DNA of 9,852 nt, taken from Oxalobacteraceae bacterium UBA7693 (GTDB lineage Bacteria > Pseudomonadota > Gammaproteobacteria > Burkholderiales > Burkholderiaceae_D). This document shows, in pieces, positions 6,064 to 9,852 of this stretch (positions are counted from its first letter, which is position 1; each line of letters begins with the position of its first letter). Under the pieces are notes generated by a model. It was not told the origin of the DNA. It did no database searches and saw only the letters and a list, made by a program, of their open reading frames with translations. Position numbers and translations under genes: made by a program. Location of the stretch: contig DLGN01000214.1 in NCBI GenBank assembly GCA_002482715.1, positions 3,823 through 13,674 of the forward strand, given 5' to 3'.

Positions 6064-6522
6064 TTACTTCTTATCCAACAGCTTCAATACCACCTTCCAT
6101 TCTGCGGCAGTCACGGGAGTAATCGACAAACGACTCCCTTTCTGCAACACCACCATACTCGCCAGATCTTCGTTCGCCCGCATTTCCGCCAGACTCAACA
6201 CGCGCGTTTTACGAATCGCTTTCACATCCACCAAAATCCAGCGCGGATTTTCTGGTGTTGCTTTCGGGTCGAAATAATGACTCTTAGCATCAAACTGTGT
6301 CGCATCAGGATAGGGCGTGCTAGAGACTTCCGCAATGCCAACAACACCTGGCTCGTCACAACTAGAGTGATAAAACAAAACCCCATCACCGACTTCCATT
6401 TGATCACGCATAAAATTACGCGCTTGATAATTACGTACACCAAACCAAGGGGCTGCACCAATGCGCAAAGCGTCATCGATACTCACTTCGCTGGGTTCTG
6501 ATTTCATTAGCCAGTATTTCAT
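6064..6522 (-). CDS. EVE-domain protein (THYN1/DUF55-like)
   Basis: This is a single-domain 152-residue EVE protein, a fold related to YTH and PUA that reads modified bases in nucleic acids; the specific ligand of the free-standing bacterial proteins is mostly unknown. The family start MKYWLMKSEP (1-10) is intact. WFGVRNYQARNFMR (26-39) and GVLFYHSSC (47-55) form the pocket region. GVVGIAEV (59-66), YPDATQFDAKSHYFD (71-85) and WILVDV (95-100) complete the domain, covering nearly the whole protein. Its ATG overlaps the stop of the upstream J-like/Sel1 gene as ATGA, and GAGG (6533-6530) stands 7 nt before the start, so translation is probably coupled. No nuclease or methyltransferase is adjacent. 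It is last in the leftward three-gene block and faces matB across the inverted repeat. Confidence 0.93.
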   Translation of the reverse strand: MKYWLMKSEPSEVSIDDALRIGAAPWFGVRNYQARNFMRDQMEVGDGVLFYHSSCDEPGVVGIAEVSSTPYPDATQFDAKSHYFDPKATPENPRWILVDVKAIRKTRVLSLAEMRANEDLASMVVLQKGSRLSITPVTAAEWKVVLKLLDKK

Positions 6523-8453
6523 GTTTTTGCCTCAGTTTGATTTGAAGAGTGTCTTGCAGATTCGGCAGGTGCACAATTTGTACGTTTAAGTTTTTCACAG
6601 ATACGTGCTAGTCCTTCGTTTGCTTTTTCATTACCGTTTTCCTTAGCTTTCACATACCAAATTTCTGCTTCTTCTAAATTCTTAATCACACCAAACTTAC
6701 CATGCTCGACTATCTCAGCACGAATATACTGCGCCGACGGATTTCCATTTTCCGCACTCAATCGAAGCCAATTTGCACCTGTTTTTTGATCCTTCTTCAC
6801 ATCCAATCGTCCCTCTAGATAAATCAAGCCGATATTCAACTGTGCCACGTCATTGCCTTTGTTCGCTGCGGATTCGTAAAGCGCCACAGCTTTTTTTCGA
6901 TCAAGCTTTACACCATGACCATTTTGATATTTAAAAGCAAGATTATTCATCGCTGCGGCATTTCCAAAATTTGCTGCTCGTGTGTACCAATAGACCGCTT
7001 TCTCAAGATCTTTTTCAACGCTAACTCCCTCATCGAAATTAAAAGCTACACCAAACCAAGCGTCGGACATTCCAGCTTCTGCAGCACCTAATAGAAAGCT
7101 ATGTGCCGATGTTGGGTCATAATATTTTGAGTTTTTATTGCCGTAAATTCGAGCTAATCCAATATCACCCTGCAAGTAACCTTTTTCAGATGCTGCTTTA
7201 AAATATCTTAAGACGGAATCTTCATTTTTCTCAACCCCAAATGTACCGTTTAAGAACCGCTCTCCTTGGAGAAATAATTCATGAGCGGGAGCCGACATTG
7301 AAACGATTTCAGGTGTTTCCATTTGAGGAGTAGTGGATTGATTCGAATTATTAGAAGAAAAACGAACCACTGCTGGCATTACAAAGACAAGAAAAATAAT
7401 CAATCTCAATGGCACAGAAAAACCGTCAAATTTACTTTTTATGCCACTCAAATCTATTTTCGGCGGCTGAAAAAACTTATATTCCTCAGCCCGCTTATGC
7501 CAAGTTTGTAAATTCTCATACTTCGTCACCATCGCCAACCACGCCGGATAACTGCTCAGCATCTCATCAATAAAATAAATGTTCTCACGCAAAAATTGCT
7601 TAGTCGGTGGAGCATCATTTCTGGCGAGGCGTATCAGGCTGACTTGTCGATTGGTGCGCGCCTCTTCTTGCAAATTGAAAGAACTCATTTCATCGACTGC
7701 ACGATCAAGGTAGTAACCAACATCTTGAAATCTCAATAATCTAAGCTTATCTTGATTCCAGCCAAAACACTTCACCGCAGCACCAAACAAGTCACCATTC
7801 CCTGCTTGCCAACCTTGCGCTAAACGTTCAGCGATCAGCCATTCAAACAAGTCGCGGATTTCAACATTAATCAAACGTTCATCGTCCAAATACAAACGTA
7901 ATAGCGATTCGGTCTGACCGACCTCTTCCGATTTCGCACTAAGGTGTTGTAGGAATTCATTAAAAATGTGACGGGCAATGTCAATCGCATAAACGGTCTG
8001 TTCTTCCACATTTTCTTCAGAATTTGCAGCTTGAATTTGTGCACCTTGTTCAGGCGTAACGCTTACTTCCGACGTACTTTCTGAAATAATTTCGTCTGAA
8101 TTTACTGTGTTTCCATTTGCTAAGTGCGTCGCGGCAGATTCCGTTCTCAAATCAAGTTCGCCAACAACGGGGGCAATTACAGGTGATTGAGCGACACGCT
8201 GATCGTCTACCAGATTCGCATCATCAATTTTCTCTGACTCCGCATTCTGCTCAGCTATATATTGTGCGCGCCATTCTTTACTCCGCTCCCAAGCTAATGC
8301 GCGTTCATAACTCTCACGCAGGTTTTGAAAACCTTCTAGGTCATTATCTTGATCGATTTGCTTGAGCGCTTTGGCATAGGCGCGTTTAATCGTGCGTTCA
8401 TCGGCGTCTTGATCGATACGTTGATCAATAAAAAAAGCGGGAATATCAAACAT
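6519..8453 (-). CDS. Membrane protein with J-like N-terminus and Sel1 repeats
   Basis: This 644-residue protein probably acts with the HscC chaperone encoded just upstream. Residues 1-56 form a J-domain-like helical pair (DERTIKRAYAKALKQ, then GFQNLRESYERALAW), similar to the N-termini of DjlB/DjlC-type partners of HscC. The HPD/RPD loop that stimulates Hsp70 ATPase is replaced by DQDND (34-38). Residues 57-150 are an acidic low-complexity linker. Residues 151-330 form a helical middle domain of unknown role. One transmembrane helix (about 347-364, SVPLRLIIFLVFVMPAVV) follows a basic stretch, placing the J-like part in the cytoplasm and the C-terminus in the periplasm. Residues 388-620 hold about six Sel1 repeats (for example EKAVYWYTRAANFGN, KKAVALYESAANKGN), which usually bind proteins. 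It starts 14 nt after hscC and overlaps the EVE gene by 4 nt. The family link is by pattern; the J-like part is less certain than the Sel1 part. Confidence 0.85.
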   Translation of the reverse strand: MFDIPAFFIDQRIDQDADERTIKRAYAKALKQIDQDNDLEGFQNLRESYERALAWERSKEWRAQYIAEQNAESEKIDDANLVDDQRVAQSPVIAPVVGELDLRTESAATHLANGNTVNSDEIISESTSEVSVTPEQGAQIQAANSEENVEEQTVYAIDIARHIFNEFLQHLSAKSEEVGQTESLLRLYLDDERLINVEIRDLFEWLIAERLAQGWQAGNGDLFGAAVKCFGWNQDKLRLLRFQDVGYYLDRAVDEMSSFNLQEEARTNRQVSLIRLARNDAPPTKQFLRENIYFIDEMLSSYPAWLAMVTKYENLQTWHKRAEEYKFFQPPKIDLSGIKSKFDGFSVPLRLIIFLVFVMPAVVRFSSNNSNQSTTPQMETPEIVSMSAPAHELFLQGERFLNGTFGVEKNEDSVLRYFKAASEKGYLQGDIGLARIYGNKNSKYYDPTSAHSFLLGAAEAGMSDAWFGVAFNFDEGVSVEKDLEKAVYWYTRAANFGNAAAMNNLAFKYQNGHGVKLDRKKAVALYESAANKGNDVAQLNIGLIYLEGRLDVKKDQKTGANWLRLSAENGNPSAQYIRAEIVEHGKFGVIKNLEEAEIWYVKAKENGNEKANEGLARICEKLKRTNCAPAESARHSSNQTEAKT

Positions 8454-8467
8454 AGTGCAATCTTTGC

Positions 8468-9852
8468 TTATTCAGTGAAGTCTGGATGTAATACGACATC
8501 TTGTTCAATTTGATCAAGCACCTCAGAAAATTGCTTCTGCGCTGGTGTAATCAGTTTGGTATTTTGAGTTTCAATCACGCGTTCGAATTCAGCAATTTGA
8601 TTGCTTAGCCAATCACGTGACTCTCCTTTCAATTGCTGATAAACACGATCCGCCCGCGCTAGCAAAGTACGTACTTCAAGCGCATCACGCGGATGCATTT
8701 TTAATTTTTCCAACTCCACTAGTCGCTTGGCAATTTCATCTTCGGTTAATAAACCGGGATTGCCTTGGATGAGCACCTTTTGTATTTTCTGCGTGCGAAT
8801 CACCGTTGCTTGCACTTCTAACAAACCATTCACATCATAAGTAAAACGCACATCAATCCCATTCTGATCACGCGGCAAGGGTTCCAGATTTAACTCCAAT
8901 GAGCCTAATAAAATATTATCTTTGACCAGACGGGATTCACCCTGATAAATATCGAGTTGCAATAATTTTTGATTGTCTTCAATCGGATAATATTGCGCAA
9001 CACGGCTAATAGGTACCGTACTATTTCTCTCGATAATCGGCGAAAAATGTCCACTCACATTTTTGTTACTTGCCAAGCGCATTGACACTTCCACACCCAA
9101 AGAATATGGCGCCACATCCGTCATCACTACTTCATCGAGCGCAGCGTCTTTCATCTTTAAACCCGCCTGAACCGCAGCGCCTATCGCTACCACCTCATCA
9201 GGATTAATCTCGCTGGCGGGAAAACGCCCGAACATCAAAGTCACCAGACGTTTAACAATCGGCATACGTGTAGCACCACCAGCAAGCACGATGCTATCAA
9301 GTTGATTGCTGCGTAAATTCGTATCACGTAGTGCACGCTCAACAGGTTCACGCAAACGCTTTATCAATGGCGCAGCTAATTTGGACAAACTCTCTTCGTC
9401 GAATTCAAGTTCTAAAGTTTGATCTCTGGTCTGCACTTCCATCTTGGCTTTTTCTTCGGACGACAGATCGCGTTTAGCTTTTTCTGCTGCGGCAAACAGC
9501 TGTTGCATAAAACGTGGATCATTCCTCACCTTAGCAGGAAATGCATGCTTTTCAATAAACGCATCGACCATGATCTTGGTGATATCTTCACCACCTAAAT
9601 AATTATCACCGGCAGAAGCACGTACTTCCATCACGCCATCGAACATTTCCAAAATCGAGACGTCAAATGTGCCACCGCCCAAATCAAAGACCAGGAAGCG
9701 GCATTCGTCTTTAAACTCATGCATGCCATAAGCCAAAGCCGCAGCGGTCGGTTCATTGACCAAGCGCTCAACCTTCAGTCCGGCTAATTGCCCAGCAGTG
9801 CGCGTTGCTTTGCGTTGTGCATCGGAGAAATAAGCCGGCACAGTAATGACAG
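8468..9852 (-). CDS. hscC: Hsp70-family chaperone HscC, N-terminus beyond the window
   Basis: HscC (Hsc62) is a specialised cytoplasmic Hsp70 that binds ATP and client peptides. About 460 residues are visible; by comparison with the ~556-residue Escherichia coli protein, roughly 120 N-terminal residues (phosphate-1 loop) lie past the right edge. The frame is open to the edge (VITVPAYFSD), so the GTG at 9841 is not the start. Seen in order are VPAYFSDAQRKATR, NEPTAAALAYG, the phosphate-2 motif FDLGGGTFDVSIL, SAGDNYLGGEDIT, the adenosine motif VLAGGATRMPIVKRL, and PYSLGVEVSMRLASNKNVSG leading into the substrate domain. The HscC-type features are SPIIERNSTVPISR, YQGESRLVKDNILLGSLEL, DIRFTYDVNGLLEV-like wording and KMHPRDALEVRTLLA. 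The helical lid is short. DnaK is excluded by the missing long C-terminal lid and by these residues. It begins the block with the J-like/Sel1 and EVE genes. Confidence 0.95.
   Translation of the reverse strand, partial: VITVPAYFSDAQRKATRTAGQLAGLKVERLVNEPTAAALAYGMHEFKDECRFLVFDLGGGTFDVSILEMFDGVMEVRASAGDNYLGGEDITKIMVDAFIEKHAFPAKVRNDPRFMQQLFAAAEKAKRDLSSEEKAKMEVQTRDQTLELEFDEESLSKLAAPLIKRLREPVERALRDTNLRSNQLDSIVLAGGATRMPIVKRLVTLMFGRFPASEINPDEVVAIGAAVQAGLKMKDAALDEVVMTDVAPYSLGVEVSMRLASNKNVSGHFSPIIERNSTVPISRVAQYYPIEDNQKLLQLDIYQGESRLVKDNILLGSLELNLEPLPRDQNGIDVRFTYDVNGLLEVQATVIRTQKIQKVLIQGNPGLLTEDEIAKRLVELEKLKMHPRDALEVRTLLARADRVYQQLKGESRDWLSNQIAEFERVIETQNTKLITPAQKQFSEVLDQIEQDVVLHPDFTE

Noticed and set aside
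6064..9852. Reading the HscC/Sel1/EVE block as an antiphage defence system
   Set aside because: EVE and Sel1 domains occur in some defence proteins, but no nuclease, methyltransferase or other effector is visible here, and HscC with J-like/Sel1 partners has a known housekeeping or stress-type precedent.

Overview
The window looks like chromosomal DNA of a betaproteobacterium, most likely order Burkholderiales and perhaps an Oxalobacteraceae/Undibacterium-type genome of moderate GC. This is inference from gene content: a small Trp-rich protein of the TIGR04438 type, Lgt with a Lys-rich tail, a c551/c552-type cytochrome, a crotonase next to malonyl-CoA synthetase, and HscC. No rRNA, tRNA, CRISPR array, transposase or phage gene is visible, and coding density is high.

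Left part (1-1744). The 3' end of an unidentified gene enters from the left edge on the plus strand. It converges on an Lrp/AsnC-family regulator on the minus strand. Upstream of the regulator lie four 12-bp tandem repeats, a plausible sigma70-type promoter that overlaps them, and the strong hairpin terminator of the next minus-strand gene, a secreted class I cytochrome c. Facing away from the cytochrome gene, a good sigma70-type promoter leads to a small two-helix Trp-rich membrane protein.

Middle part (1807-5903), plus strand. A LysR-type regulator is followed after 4 nt by lgt (lipoprotein diacylglyceryl transferase), then by a crotonase-family protein with the best Shine-Dalgarno of the window, then by matB-like malonyl-CoA synthetase. 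The last two are probably a metabolic pair. The crotonase keeps one of the two classical hydratase glutamates, so its reaction is uncertain.

Right part (9852-6064), minus strand. A three-gene block is transcribed leftward. First comes an Hsp70 of the HscC type, missing its first ~120 residues beyond the window edge. A 644-residue membrane protein follows, combining a J-like N-terminus without HPD, one transmembrane helix and about six Sel1 repeats. An EVE-domain protein comes last, its start overlapping the preceding stop. The first two resemble a fused version of the Escherichia coli hscC/djlB/djlC/Sel1 neighbourhood; the EVE gene is an added, translationally coupled member.

Between the converging matB and EVE genes lies a 17-bp-stem, REP-like inverted repeat. 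I see no convincing entirely new system. The best leads are the HscC/J-Sel1/EVE block, the altered crotonase beside MatB, and the tandem-repeat promoter of the Lrp-type regulator.
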